Assembly: GCF_001435575.1 (NCBI RefSeq)
Contig: NZ_AZEA01000014.1
Span: forward strand, 1-57,237
Direction of reading: 5' to 3'
Length of the DNA stretch: 57,237 nt
DNA from: Lentilactobacillus sunkii DSM 19904
Lineage (GTDB): Bacteria; Bacillota; Bacilli; Lactobacillales; Lactobacillaceae
Shown here: positions 47,433-56,259 of the stretch, piece after piece
Layout: each line of letters opens with the position of its first letter
Numbering within the stretch: the first letter of the stretch is position 1
Made by a program: the position numbers and the translations under genes
The notes under the pieces: generated by a model
What the model saw: only the letters and a program-made list of their open reading frames with translations
Database searches by the model: none
What the model was told of the DNA's origin: nothing

Positions 47433-48335
47433 CTAATAATTATCTTTACGGTAACCGTATGAATTGAGCAAGTTTGCTTTATCTCGCCAATGTGGCTCAA
47501 CTTTAACCCAAAGCTCCAAGAATACTTTATTGCCCATCATATTTTCAATGTCTTTTCTGGCAAGGGTCCCAATCTTTTTCAACATTGAGCCACCCTTACC
47601 AATCACAATCCCTTTTTGACCGTCACGTTCAACAATGATAGTGGCGCGGATTCTCAACAGACTTTCTTCAGTCTTGATACTCTCGATCACCACGGCAGTT
47701 GAATGTGGAATTTCCTGTCTCGTCAATTCCAAGACCTTTTCACGAATTAATTCAGAAATTACAAACCGCTCAGGATGATCGGTTACCTCATCTGCAGGAT
47801 AATACTGCGGTCCATTCGGTAATTCCTTGATTAAAGTATCAATCAGTTCAGGCACATTGTTCCCCTGTAGAGCTGAAATTGGATAAACGTCCTTGAATTC
47901 CAAGGCATTTTTGTACTGATCAATAATCGGCATAATATCATCAGGCGAAATCTCGTCAATCTTATTAATTAACAAGTAAATGGGCTTATCAACGTTCTTA
48001 AGCTGGTCAATGATGAAATTGTCACCGGCACCACGATGTTCGGTTGCGTTAACCATGAACAAGACAGCATCAACTTCTTTTAATGCCGACAATGCCGATT
48101 CCATCATAAAATCGCCCAACTTATTTTGGGGTTTATGAATACCAGGTGTATCGATGAAAACAATTTGCGCATCTTTAGTTGTGTAAACACCCTGAATCTT
48201 ATTTCTGGTTGTTTGCGGTTTGTCACTCATGATAGCAATTTTTTGACCGATTACTCGATTTAAAAATGTTGACTTCCCAACGTTTGGTCGGCCGACGATG
48301 GCAATAAAGCCTGAATGAAAATCTGGATTATCCAT
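47433..48335 (-). CDS. era: GTPase Era
   Basis: A 300-aa GTPase with P-loop GRPNVGKS (15-22), DTPG, NKID and a C-terminal KH domain ([14 protein letters not shown]). It binds the 3' end of 16S rRNA and aids 30S maturation. Ribosome site AGAGGGG. Neighbours dgkA-family kinase and recO are the usual ones. Confidence 0.97.
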   Translation of the reverse strand: MDNPDFHSGFIAIVGRPNVGKSTFLNRVIGQKIAIMSDKPQTTRNKIQGVYTTKDAQIVFIDTPGIHKPQNKLGDFMMESALSALKEVDAVLFMVNATEHRGAGDNFIIDQLKNVDKPIYLLINKIDEISPDDIMPIIDQYKNALEFKDVYPISALQGNNVPELIDTLIKELPNGPQYYPADEVTDHPERFVISELIREKVLELTRQEIPHSTAVVIESIKTEESLLRIRATIIVERDGQKGIVIGKGGSMLKKIGTLARKDIENMMGNKVFLELWVKVEPHWRDKANLLNSYGYRKDNY

Positions 48336-48347
48336 TTTTTACCCCTC

Positions 48348-48749
48348 TTATTTTAATAATGTGATAAATCTGGGAACAAAAATCAGCATGCCAATGATTA
48401 CAGCAAAAAGTGCCGACAACAAAACACCACCGGCAGCAACATCTTTTGCCCGTTTGGCAAGTGAATCAAAATGGTGACCGACAATTAAGTCAACAACGTT
48501 TTCAACAACGGTATTCAACACCTCTGAGCCGATAACTGAGAAAAAAGCAGCGAACAGCCACAGCCATTCATTGATGCTGATTCTCATGATGATGGCAAAC
48601 GTTAAAACAATAATTGCCACAACCAAATCAATCCGAAAGTTCCGCTCCTCCAACAAAAGCCGCTTAATGCCATCAAGGGCGTGGCCTACCGACTGGAAAA
48701 ACGTCTTATTCTTATCCAATTGTTGTTTTTGCTTATCTTTTGAGTCCAT
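48348..48749 (-). CDS. Diacylglycerol/undecaprenol kinase family protein
   Basis: A protein of 133 to 135 aa with three membrane helices and the DgkA active-site motif IGSEVLNTVVENVVDLIV. In Gram-positive bacteria this family phosphorylates undecaprenol rather than diacylglycerol, recycling the lipid carrier for wall synthesis. The start at 48749 or the ATG at 48755 both overlap the end of ybeY, showing translational coupling. Confidence 0.92.
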   Translation of the reverse strand: MDSKDKQKQQLDKNKTFFQSVGHALDGIKRLLLEERNFRIDLVVAIIVLTFAIIMRISINEWLWLFAAFFSVIGSEVLNTVVENVVDLIVGHHFDSLAKRAKDVAAGGVLLSALFAVIIGMLIFVPRFITLLK

Positions 48750-49221
48750 AGGCATTTAAAATCTCTTTTTGAAGCGGAAACATAACATCCGCATCAGCTT
48801 TCTTCATATGATCATAACCATTGAGGTGAAGGAATCCGTGAACGCAAAGAAAGCCAAGCTCTCGTTCAAATGAATGACCGAGATAATCAGCTTGTTCAGC
48901 AACTTTGTCAACCGACACAAAAATATCGCCAACGTTTTCAGGAATCGCTTCTTTTAATTCCTCGTCCATCACAATCGGAAAGTCATCGGCATCATCATTG
49001 TCATCTTCAATTGCAAAGCTGATCACATCAGTAGCACGGTCAACGCCCCGATATTTCTTATTAATTTGATGAATCTCATCGTTATTGACCAGTGTCACCG
49101 ACATTTCCGTGTTGTCTGCCAAATGAATATAGGAGCCGGCAAAGTCCAACACATCACGGATTAGCTTCTGATCTTTTTCGGGGACACCTTTTTCAGTTTT
49201 ATCGTAAATTTCTAAATCCAT
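48733..49221 (-). CDS. ybeY: Endoribonuclease YbeY
   Basis: A 162-aa zinc endoribonuclease involved in 16S rRNA 3'-end processing and ribosome quality control. The metal-binding motif HGFLHLNGYDH gives H128, H132 and H138. It is preceded by phoH and followed by the overlapping dgkA-family gene, the conserved phoH-ybeY-dgkA-era order. Confidence 0.96.
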   Translation of the reverse strand: MDLEIYDKTEKGVPEKDQKLIRDVLDFAGSYIHLADNTEMSVTLVNNDEIHQINKKYRGVDRATDVISFAIEDDNDDADDFPIVMDEELKEAIPENVGDIFVSVDKVAEQADYLGHSFERELGFLCVHGFLHLNGYDHMKKADADVMFPLQKEILNAYGLKR

Positions 49222-49249
49222 TAAGTTAATTCCTCAAGTCTTTTGTAAA

Positions 49250-50215
49250 TTAATTGCCGCTTTTTTCGTAAGCAGTGATGATTTTGGCAACCACCGGATG
49301 TCGAACAACATCTTTTGCAGTAAAAGTGACAAACTCAATTTGATCAATGTTCTTTAAAATCTTTTGAGCCGTTACCAACCCGCTGGCTGAATGCTTCGGT
49401 AAATCAATTTGTGAGATGTCTCCATTCACAATCATTTTCGATCCAAATCCGAGACGGGTTAGGAACATTTTCATTTGCATATTGGTCGTGTTCTGGGCTT
49501 CATCCAAAATAACAAACGCATTGTCCAAAGTCCGCCCACGCATGTATGCCAATGGCGCAATTTCAATTGTGCCGCGATCCATCAGGCGTTCTGTATGCTC
49601 GGCACCGAGAATGGCATGAAGTGCATCATAAATTGGGCGCAAATACGGGTCAACCTTTTCTTTAAGATCACCAGGCAAAAAGCCCAAGCTTTCTCCAGCT
49701 TCAACGGCAGGTCTTGTCAAAACAATTTTGTCAACGGTTCCCTTCTTGAGAGCAGCAATTGCCATGACGACAGCCAAATAAGTCTTACCAGTACCGGCAG
49801 GACCGATTCCAAAGGCAACATCATGGTGCTTGATTGCCTGAATATACTGCCGCTGACCAAAGGTCTTAACACGGACTGCCTTGCCTTTTGCATCTTTTAT
49901 GAGTACTTCATTGTAAAGGTCTTTAAAGTACTCCAGCGTGCCATTTTGAGCCATATTCATCGCGCTAATAAAATCGCTGCTGTTAATATTTATGCCCTTC
50001 TGGATTAAAGAGAGAATATTCTCCAAAATATGGACTGTCGTGGTGACGGCTTCATCCTGACCAGTGATTCGTAATGAATTGCCAAAGACGTTAATGGAGA
50101 CATCCATTCCCTCTTCAATGATTGTAATGTACTCGTCTTGAGTACCGACAATCTGCAATAATTCATTAGGGTCAGATACAATAAACTCTCTTGTAACTTG
50201 TTGAGTATCAGCCAA
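49250..50215 (-). CDS. PhoH-family ATPase
   Basis: A 321-aa protein with P-loop GPAGTGKT at 138-145, followed by LTRPAVEAGESLGFLPGDL and VILDEAQNTT, the features of the PhoH ATPase fold; the N-terminal part is a KH-like domain. Its biochemical role is unsettled, though the pairing with ybeY suggests RNA work. The likely start is TTG at 50215, with GGAG nine bases upstream. Confidence 0.93.
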   Translation of the reverse strand: MADTQQVTREFIVSDPNELLQIVGTQDEYITIIEEGMDVSINVFGNSLRITGQDEAVTTTVHILENILSLIQKGININSSDFISAMNMAQNGTLEYFKDLYNEVLIKDAKGKAVRVKTFGQRQYIQAIKHHDVAFGIGPAGTGKTYLAVVMAIAALKKGTVDKIVLTRPAVEAGESLGFLPGDLKEKVDPYLRPIYDALHAILGAEHTERLMDRGTIEIAPLAYMRGRTLDNAFVILDEAQNTTNMQMKMFLTRLGFGSKMIVNGDISQIDLPKHSASGLVTAQKILKNIDQIEFVTFTAKDVVRHPVVAKIITAYEKSGN

Positions 50216-50257
50216 GTAAGTGAGCTCCTTTTCATTGTCATATTTATTCAGATACTA

Positions 50258-50271
50258 CCACAAAGCTGTGG
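50258..50271. repeat. Small perfect hairpin between yqeY and phoH
   Basis: CCACA, AAGC, TGTGG is a perfect five-pair stem with a four-base loop, next to a smaller TTCC/GGAA stem. No T-run follows; it may protect or separate messages. Confidence 0.4.
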
Positions 50272-50286
50272 CTTCCTAAAGGAAAT

Positions 50287-50736
50287 CTAACTTTGAAGTT
50301 GTTTCTTAACGAGTTTGTTAATAATACTACCGTCTGCCTTACCTTTAACCTTAGGCATAATTGCACCCATGACTTTACCAAAATCGGCCATTGATTCTGC
50401 ACCAACCTGAGAAATGGTGTCAGTAACAACTTTTTCGACTTCGTCTTCAGACATTTGTTTTGGTGCATATTCTTCGGCAATCTTTAGTTTGGCTTCTTGA
50501 TCCTTCACCAAATCTTGACGGTCGGCTTTTTGAAACTCTTCAAGAGATTCTTTTTGCTGCTTAATCTCTTTCATAATGATATCTTGAATTTGAGCTTCGG
50601 TTAAATCATGGTTTCCATCTGCTACTTTGGCATTCATAACTTGTGCCTTAATACCACGAATAACACCAAGTCGGACTTTATCACGGGCCTTCATGGCATC
50701 CTTCATGTCAGAAAGCAATTTATCATATACACTCAT
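50287..50736 (-). CDS. GatB/YqeY domain protein
   Basis: A 149-aa YqeY protein, related to the tail domain of the GatB amidotransferase subunit that contacts tRNA. Its own function is unknown. The sequence KLLSDMKDAMKARDKVRLGVIRGIKAQV and the late GKVMGAIMPKVKGKADGSIIN are family hallmarks. The ATG at 50736 has AAAAGAGG upstream. It lies after rpsU, the common rpsU-yqeY pair. Confidence 0.92.
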   Translation of the reverse strand: MSVYDKLLSDMKDAMKARDKVRLGVIRGIKAQVMNAKVADGNHDLTEAQIQDIIMKEIKQQKESLEEFQKADRQDLVKDQEAKLKIAEEYAPKQMSEDEVEKVVTDTISQVGAESMADFGKVMGAIMPKVKGKADGSIINKLVKKQLQS

Positions 50737-50780
50737 CAAAGTAACCTCTTTTCAGTTAATACTTAAATTTTAACATTAAA

Positions 50781-50819
50781 AAAGATCAGAGACTAATAAA
50801 CATTAGCTCCGACCTCTTT
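50781..50819 (-). terminator. Terminator or attenuator after rpsU
   Basis: The minus strand forms AAAGA, TCGGAG, CTAAT, loop GTTT, ATTAG, CTCTGA, TCTTT and then TTT, with small bulges. It sits between rpsU and yqeY, so it may lower expression of the downstream genes. Confidence 0.65.
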
Positions 50820-50830
50820 ACCATCATTTA

Positions 50831-51022
50831 TTAAAAACGACGTTTCTTTTTATTGTTCCGCTTACGTGCTGCTTCAGACTTTAACTTACGCTTAACACTT
50901 GGTTTTTCATAAAACTCTCGTTTACGATATTCCTGTAATGTACCGCTTTTAGAAACTGTACGTTTGAAGCGTCGAAGAGCATCATCAAGAGACTCGTTTT
51001 TACGAACGACTGTCTTTGCCAT
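50831..51022 (-). CDS. rpsU: Ribosomal protein S21
   Basis: A 63-aa highly basic protein of the small subunit, near the mRNA entry and anti-Shine-Dalgarno site. The sequence [22 protein letters not shown] is diagnostic, and the tail ends in [10 protein letters not shown]. Ribosome site GGAGGGAGGG. It has a strong promoter and heads the rpsU-yqeY-phoH-ybeY-dgkA-era-recO run. Confidence 0.98.
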   Translation of the reverse strand: MAKTVVRKNESLDDALRRFKRTVSKSGTLQEYRKREFYEKPSVKRKLKSEAARKRNNKKKRRF

Positions 51023-51100
51023 ATGAAATTCCCTCCCTCCGAGCTTAAATGTAACTGTTTAATCAACACTAAAAGTGCTTTCTAAAACGGTTCGAAGTAA

Positions 51101-51129
51101 ATTATACATATTAATCGATACATCGTCAA
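51101..51129 (-). promoter_or_regulatory. Promoter of rpsU
   Basis: The minus strand reads TTGACG (51124-51129), a 17-base spacer, then TATAAT (51101-51106). Confidence 0.85.
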
Positions 51130-51139
51130 TGATTTAAGA

Positions 51140-51145
51140 TAAAAT
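51140..51145 (+). promoter_or_regulatory. -10 box of the PPDK regulatory gene
   Basis: TAAAAT about 55 bases before the start codon, divergent from the rpsU promoter; no good -35 is seen. A second TATAAT at 51177-51182 is too close to the start. Confidence 0.35.
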
Positions 51146-51199
51146 TGATGATGCATGTTAATATTTAATTAACAAATATAATTTTAGGGGTTATTTACC

Positions 51200-52021
51200 A
51201 TGCAAACTCAAAACATTTTTATTATATCCGACTCAAGCGGTGCAACGGCACAGACAATTGCCCAAACTGCTCTGTCACAATTTCCAGACGTCAAAGCCGA
51301 GATTCGTCGGTTTCCGTTTATCCAGACCGACTCGATTTTACGGGGAATCTTGAAGATCGCCCTGAACAAGCAGGCAATGATCTTCCACACATTGGTCAAC
51401 ACTGATTTGAGTAAAATGGTTCAAGACTTTTGTAAAGAAAACGGCCTTTCTGACTTCGACTGTGTCCAATCGCCCATGAGAATGCTCAGTAAATTGACAG
51501 GCGAACAGCCTGCTCATGTTCCCGGTCTCATCCATGATTTAAACCAGAACTACTTTGAGCGGATTTCAGCCATCGAATTTGCCGTGGAAAATGACGATGG
51601 GAAGAATCCAAAAGGTCTTCTAGAAGCCGACATTGTGTTGCTTGGAGTCTCCAGAACCTCCAAGACACCGTTATCGCTATATTTAGCTAACCAAAACCAA
51701 CGGGTTGCCAACCTGCCGATTGGACCGGATTTACAGCTTCCCGAGGAAGTTGAGGATATTGACAAGGACAAAATGTTTGGTCTTTTGAATACCCCGGAGA
51801 AACTCAGCAAAATTCGTAAACAGCGAATGATCTCATACGGACTAAATGCAGACACGCCTTATTCAGATCCAAAACACATCAAAACTGAATTAGAGTACGC
51901 AAAAAAGCTGTATCGAAAAATCGGCTGTTTAACCATCAATGTGGCTAACAAATCGATCGAAGAGACAGCAACCATTATCCTGGAAAGTTTAAATTTGAAT
52001 ACGACCGAATTTGAAGATTAA
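51200..52021 (+). CDS. Bifunctional kinase-pyrophosphorylase (PPDK regulatory protein)
   Basis: A 273-aa DUF299 protein. Members use ADP to inactivate pyruvate phosphate dikinase (or PEP synthase in Proteobacteria) by phosphorylating a threonine, and phosphate to reverse it. The N-terminus IFIISDSSGATAQTIAQ and the P-loop GVSRTSKT (149-156) are typical. The target dikinase gene is not adjacent here. Ribosome site AGGGG. Similar to B. subtilis YqfL. Confidence 0.92.
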   Translation: MQTQNIFIISDSSGATAQTIAQTALSQFPDVKAEIRRFPFIQTDSILRGILKIALNKQAMIFHTLVNTDLSKMVQDFCKENGLSDFDCVQSPMRMLSKLTGEQPAHVPGLIHDLNQNYFERISAIEFAVENDDGKNPKGLLEADIVLLGVSRTSKTPLSLYLANQNQRVANLPIGPDLQLPEEVEDIDKDKMFGLLNTPEKLSKIRKQRMISYGLNADTPYSDPKHIKTELEYAKKLYRKIGCLTINVANKSIEETATIILESLNLNTTEFED

Positions 52022-52031
52022 CCGAAACACC

Positions 52032-52952
52032 CTAATATGGCTTGCCGGCTTTCATATCTTCAATAATATTTGGGTTGAATTCCTGTTTTTTGAGCATCGC
52101 AACTTCATAACCATGTGGGTTCCACTTAATATTTTTATTATCGGGATTTTTTAAAATCGGCGTTTCCATTATTTTGGGAACGCTTTTTAGTTGGTCATGA
52201 TGGGCAACATAGTTAAGCGCATCAAAGCCAATTGTCCCTAATCCAATGATTTGATGGCGATCTTTGTGGCTTCCCTGTTCATTTTTTGAATCGTTTAGAT
52301 GAATCACTTTGAGGCGATCCAAACCGATGACGTGGTCAAATTCGTTTAAAACGCCATCAAAGTCATTCTTAATGTCGTAACCGGCGTCACTTGTATGACA
52401 AGTATCAAAAGTCACGGCCAACTTATCATTGTCGTGAACCTTATCTATAATTTCAGCCAGCTGCTCAAACGTCACACCCACTTCAGTACCCTTTCCAGCC
52501 ATTGTTTCCAAGGCAATCTGAGCATGCTGATCTTTGGTAATCACTTCATTAAGGCCTTTGGCAATTTGATCAATCGCTTTTTGAGCACCGGCACCGACAT
52601 GAGCTCCGGGATGCAACACAATTTCCTTAGCGCCAATGGCTTCGGCCCGCTTAATCTCCTGTTGGAGAAAGGTAACTCCAAAAGCAAAGTTTTGTGGTTT
52701 TAACGTATTCCCAAGATTAATAATATAGGGCGCATGAACAACCACTTCTTTGAGTCCATTATCCGCCATAAACTGCTTGCCGGCGTCAGCATTTAACTTC
52801 TCTATCGGCTTTCTGACGGTATTTTGGGGTGCTCCTGTGTATACCATAAATACATTTTCGCCAAAGGATGCTGCTTCCTTGGCTGAACCCAGAAACATGT
52901 CCTTACCATTCATGCTGACGTGTGAGCCAATTAAGAATGTGTCATCACTCAT
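52032..52952 (-). CDS. nfo: Endonuclease IV
   Basis: A 306-aa apurinic/apyrimidinic endonuclease of base-excision repair. Zinc-site segments are [51 protein letters not shown] and [20 protein letters not shown]. Ribosome site GGGAGG. Its ATG overlaps the stop of the upstream teichoic-acid gene by four bases, so it is translated from that transcript. Confidence 0.96.
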   Translation of the reverse strand: MSDDTFLIGSHVSMNGKDMFLGSAKEAASFGENVFMVYTGAPQNTVRKPIEKLNADAGKQFMADNGLKEVVVHAPYIINLGNTLKPQNFAFGVTFLQQEIKRAEAIGAKEIVLHPGAHVGAGAQKAIDQIAKGLNEVITKDQHAQIALETMAGKGTEVGVTFEQLAEIIDKVHDNDKLAVTFDTCHTSDAGYDIKNDFDGVLNEFDHVIGLDRLKVIHLNDSKNEQGSHKDRHQIIGLGTIGFDALNYVAHHDQLKSVPKIMETPILKNPDNKNIKWNPHGYEVAMLKKQEFNPNIIEDMKAGKPY

Positions 52953-54166
52953 TGTGTTTTTCCTCCCTTTAGAATCAATTGACTAACTTTTTCGGATGCT
53001 TCACCACTTTCCCAAGAACAGAACTTTTCGTTAAAAGCGTTGAGATTGGCTATGTAATTGGTAAAGTTTCCTTCAACAGCGTATTGCTTTAAAATTTGAT
53101 AAAAATCGGCTTCATGGAGAGCCATTGGGCCCGGCAGATTGTCCTGGTTGTAATCAAAGTAAAACCCTCTGAGCTGATCACGATAATGGGCCAAGTCATA
53201 AGGATAAAAAAGCATTGGTCGCTTAAGATTGGCATAATCAAACATCACCGAAGAATAATCCGTAATCAGTAAATCTGTAATCAAGTATAACTGATTGATG
53301 TCAACATCCGCCAAAATTTTTACCCGGTCTTCGAAGCCGGTAATGTCGATGCTGTCTTTAACCAAGTAGTGCGGTCTGATGACCAATAGTGTCTCTGCAG
53401 AAACTTTGTCAAAAAACTCAGCCAAATCAAAAGGTAAAGTGAATTTATATTTCCCTTTCTCTGAAAAATCATCATCCCGCCAAGTTGGCGCATACATCAC
53501 AACCTGCTTTGGCTGAAAGCCAAATAGGTTCTGCTTGATTTTGGCGATAGAATCGGCATTGTTACCTGAATATAAAACATCGTTTCTGGGGTAGCCGATA
53601 TCCAGAAAATGGCCAGAATACTTAAAGGCAGACTTAAAAATATCATGAGAATATTGATTAGGGGCGATCAGATAATCCCACCGTGCCGCTTCATCAATAA
53701 ATTCTTGATGGTATTCTGCCGTTGAACTGCCAGGGATCTCAACGTTATCAATATCCACGCCCAGCTTTTTAAGTGGCGTTCCATGCCAGGTCTGGATAAA
53801 CGTTGTCTGGGAGTTTTTCTTCCACCACTTGGGCATTCTGGAATTCATCACCCAAAAATCCGCGCGGGCGATGTACTTGACCCACCCCGGTGTAAAACGC
53901 CTAATAAAGTGAATATCAGGATAGGTTGATGAAAGCTTTCGATACTCACTTGGTTTGACACTAAAATAACAGCGTTTGGTGGCGGTCGGGTCATCTTTTA
54001 ACAGTTGTTTGTATATAGCAAGTGGATTATCACTGACGTCCTTGCCGTTAAAACTTTCAAATACGACACTGCCCTTTTTCACCGGCATACAAATAAACCC
54101 ATCGTTCATCACGATGAGTATCATGCGGGCTATTAATTTAATTAATTGAATCATTGAATGCTTCAA
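52949..54166 (-). CDS. CDP-glycerol glycerophosphotransferase family protein (TagB/TagF type)
   Basis: A protein of about 405 aa that should transfer glycerol phosphate from CDP-glycerol onto a lipid-linked wall teichoic acid primer. Motifs are [11 protein letters not shown] (about 126-136), YAPTWR, IRPHYL and [11 protein letters not shown]. Only the glycerophosphotransferase domain is present, so it is nearer TagB in size than the longer TagF. The TTG at 54166 fits the GAGGGTGA site; an ATG at 54154 is possible. It is adjacent to TagG and overlaps nfo. Confidence 0.87.
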   Translation of the reverse strand: MKHSMIQLIKLIARMILIVMNDGFICMPVKKGSVVFESFNGKDVSDNPLAIYKQLLKDDPTATKRCYFSVKPSEYRKLSSTYPDIHFIRRFTPGWVKYIARADFWVMNSRMPKWWKKNSQTTFIQTWHGTPLKKLGVDIDNVEIPGSSTAEYHQEFIDEAARWDYLIAPNQYSHDIFKSAFKYSGHFLDIGYPRNDVLYSGNNADSIAKIKQNLFGFQPKQVVMYAPTWRDDDFSEKGKYKFTLPFDLAEFFDKVSAETLLVIRPHYLVKDSIDITGFEDRVKILADVDINQLYLITDLLITDYSSVMFDYANLKRPMLFYPYDLAHYRDQLRGFYFDYNQDNLPGPMALHEADFYQILKQYAVEGNFTNYIANLNAFNEKFCSWESGEASEKVSQLILKGGKTQ

Positions 54167-54183
54167 AAAATTCACCCTCAAAA

Positions 54184-54993
54184 CTAGATTAAGTCAACAA
54201 ATCTTGATCGGAATTTGTAATGTAAATGAGAACCGACGAGAAGGAAGAAGAGAATCATTCCCCAAAAGATGATCGTCAAAGTCGGTTTCTGCCAGAACCA
54301 GGCCGTCCCCAACATACCATCACGGAAACCGGAGACAACGTAGAAGAATGGATTGAGTTGTAAGATATGAACAAATGGTGCAGGAAAAGCATCGGTCTGG
54401 AAGTTAAACAGAACGCCGGACATATAAAACAGCATCCGCATCAATGACTGGAGTAAAATTCGATAATCTCGAACCAAAACCGAGATTGTTGAGTTGAAAA
54501 TTCCAAAAGCAATCAACCAGGCAATCATACAAATGAAATAGTAAATCCATTGAATCCAATAAATGGAAGGTGTCACACCATAAAGAAAACCAATGATAAT
54601 TGAAAAGACCAACATGGTCCAAAAAGCACTCAAGTTACTGACAATTTTAATTGTTGGCAGGACACTCACTGGAAACTTCATTTTCGAAACCATTCCAACT
54701 CGCTGATAGATACTCTTCGAAGCATCAAGCGTTGCCCGGTTCATGAAGAACCAAGGCGTAATCCCGATAACCATCCAAACCAGGTAATCAATCCCATGGG
54801 TGGAATTCCCATGTTTTAAGCCGATACCAAATACCAGCCAATAAATACCGATCTGAATCAACGGATACAAATATTCCCAAATCAAGCCCAAGTAATGACT
54901 TTGGTACTCAGCTTTATCTTCATACTTTGAAATTCGAAAAATAATGCCGATATTTTGAAATTGTTCTTTTATTAAAGTACTGATTTCTTTCAA
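54184..54993 (-). CDS. tagG: Teichoic acid ABC transporter permease TagG
   Basis: A 269-aa ABC-2 type permease with six membrane segments that, with the ATPase TagH, exports lipid-linked wall teichoic acid. Typical are the amphipathic N-terminus (LIKEQFQNIGIIFRISKYEDKA region) and WYLVFGIGL-like first helix, and YVVSGFRDGML near the C-terminus. The start is TTG at 54993 with AAGGAG upstream. No tagH lies next to it. Confidence 0.9.
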   Translation of the reverse strand: MKEISTLIKEQFQNIGIIFRISKYEDKAEYQSHYLGLIWEYLYPLIQIGIYWLVFGIGLKHGNSTHGIDYLVWMVIGITPWFFMNRATLDASKSIYQRVGMVSKMKFPVSVLPTIKIVSNLSAFWTMLVFSIIIGFLYGVTPSIYWIQWIYYFICMIAWLIAFGIFNSTISVLVRDYRILLQSLMRMLFYMSGVLFNFQTDAFPAPFVHILQLNPFFYVVSGFRDGMLGTAWFWQKPTLTIIFWGMILFFLLVGSHLHYKFRSRFVDLI

Positions 54994-55006
54994 TTTGAGG
55001 CACTCC

Positions 55007-56170
55007 TTAATTAGACTCTAAGAATTTAACGTAGCGATCGATGACGCGCTTGGTGGCGTGACCATCATTATAGGTATTCCAGTGTTCGTTAAACTGATCA
55101 AAGTTGACCACTGGTGATGCCGAAATCTGATCTTTGAGCTGCTCGACTTTATAAACCGGCTCTACCGGTAGCCAGTCGAGAAAATCATCTTGGACGCCAG
55201 GATCTTTTTGATAATTGTCCAAATCAAACATAAAAAATATCATCGATTTTGCATTGGGTAATAGACTGAAATCAAAGGCAACCGAGGAATAATCGGTAAC
55301 CAAAGTATCGGCGACAGCTAATAAGTCGCTGGTTTCAAGTTCATGATAAAACTTGATTTTGGGATTGCCAATTCGTCTCATTGGAACTTCGCGATCTCGA
55401 AGAACCGGGTGCAGCTTGATAACAACCAATGCATTTGGATCAGCCGCCAAAGCACTGCCCAGTCCTTTTGGCAGCTTAAAGTTCTGATGTTCCCGATAAG
55501 TTGGGGCATACAAAATAACTCTGTGATTTCTTAATTCGGGTGCTGAACGAAAAATCCGTTCTCTGGCTTTCTTCTGCCATTCCGGATCAAGATACTGATC
55601 GGAACGCGGATACCCCAACAGTTTGATCTTATCAAACTTTTCGTGATAACTGTTGACGAACACTTGACCCATCGCTTTTGAGCCGACAATATATTCGTCA
55701 AAGTGATCATAAACCTTCTGAAATCGGTGTTTATCAGAGTTGCTTCTCATTGCAGTCGTTGGATCTTCCCAGCCGAACTTCTTGATGGCGCCGTCCGCAT
55801 GCCAAATCTGAACAATCTTAGTCGTTGGAAGCTTTACCAACCCACCCAAAAAGGCATAGTAGTTATCGCAAATAATGAGCTTGGCAGACATTAATACCGA
55901 AATATCTTCAAAAACAAATTTCAGTCCGTCACTAAATGGGCGCGTAGTGATTCCAAAGGCTGCTAAATCAGTTGCAGCCGCCTCCGTGTTAGATTTGTAA
56001 AGCACGTACAAAACATATTTATGTGGTAATCGCTGTGCAAGCTGCTTGATGAAATCAACATTATCATCAAAGCTCATTACATAAACGACCTTATTCTTTG
56101 GTCGCCAGATATTCATTATTGAGAATAATCTGATCAGCCATAAATAAACAACTTTCAAAATCTTCACCAT
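55007..56170 (-). CDS. CDP-glycerol glycerophosphotransferase family protein
   Basis: A 387-aa protein with a hydrophobic N-terminal segment (about 6-20) and a glycerophosphotransferase domain. Motifs are IWHADGAIKKFGWE (122-135), YAPTYREHQ (221-229), KLHP (252-255) and TDYSSVAFDFS (292-302). The first motif reads HADG where TagB/TagF have HGTP, so its acceptor or donor could differ. It is the first gene of the cluster. The start has no clear ribosome site. Confidence 0.85.
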   Translation of the reverse strand: MVKILKVVYLWLIRLFSIMNIWRPKNKVVYVMSFDDNVDFIKQLAQRLPHKYVLYVLYKSNTEAAATDLAAFGITTRPFSDGLKFVFEDISVLMSAKLIICDNYYAFLGGLVKLPTTKIVQIWHADGAIKKFGWEDPTTAMRSNSDKHRFQKVYDHFDEYIVGSKAMGQVFVNSYHEKFDKIKLLGYPRSDQYLDPEWQKKARERIFRSAPELRNHRVILYAPTYREHQNFKLPKGLGSALAADPNALVVIKLHPVLRDREVPMRRIGNPKIKFYHELETSDLLAVADTLVTDYSSVAFDFSLLPNAKSMIFFMFDLDNYQKDPGVQDDFLDWLPVEPVYKVEQLKDQISASPVVNFDQFNEHWNTYNDGHATKRVIDRYVKFLESN

Positions 56171-56202
56171 ATTTCAGTATATTGTGGTCACACACAAAAA
56201 AT

Positions 56203-56208
56203 ATTATA
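56203..56208 (-). promoter_or_regulatory. Extended -10 promoter of the teichoic-acid cluster
   Basis: The minus strand reads TGTTATAAT, an extended -10 with a perfect TATAAT, 33 bases upstream of the first gene. Confidence 0.55.
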
Positions 56209-56259
56209 ACATAAACCCTCTGGAGAACTTGTTTCTTAGGAAATCTTTAGAAATGGGCC

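Noticed and set aside
49475-50008. A 177-codon open frame antisense to phoH
   Set aside because: It is a shadow of the well-supported phoH gene, with no independent coding evidence.
51177-51182. TATAAT close to the PPDK regulatory gene as its promoter
   Set aside because: Only 17 bases separate it from the start codon, so the transcript would begin within the ribosome site.
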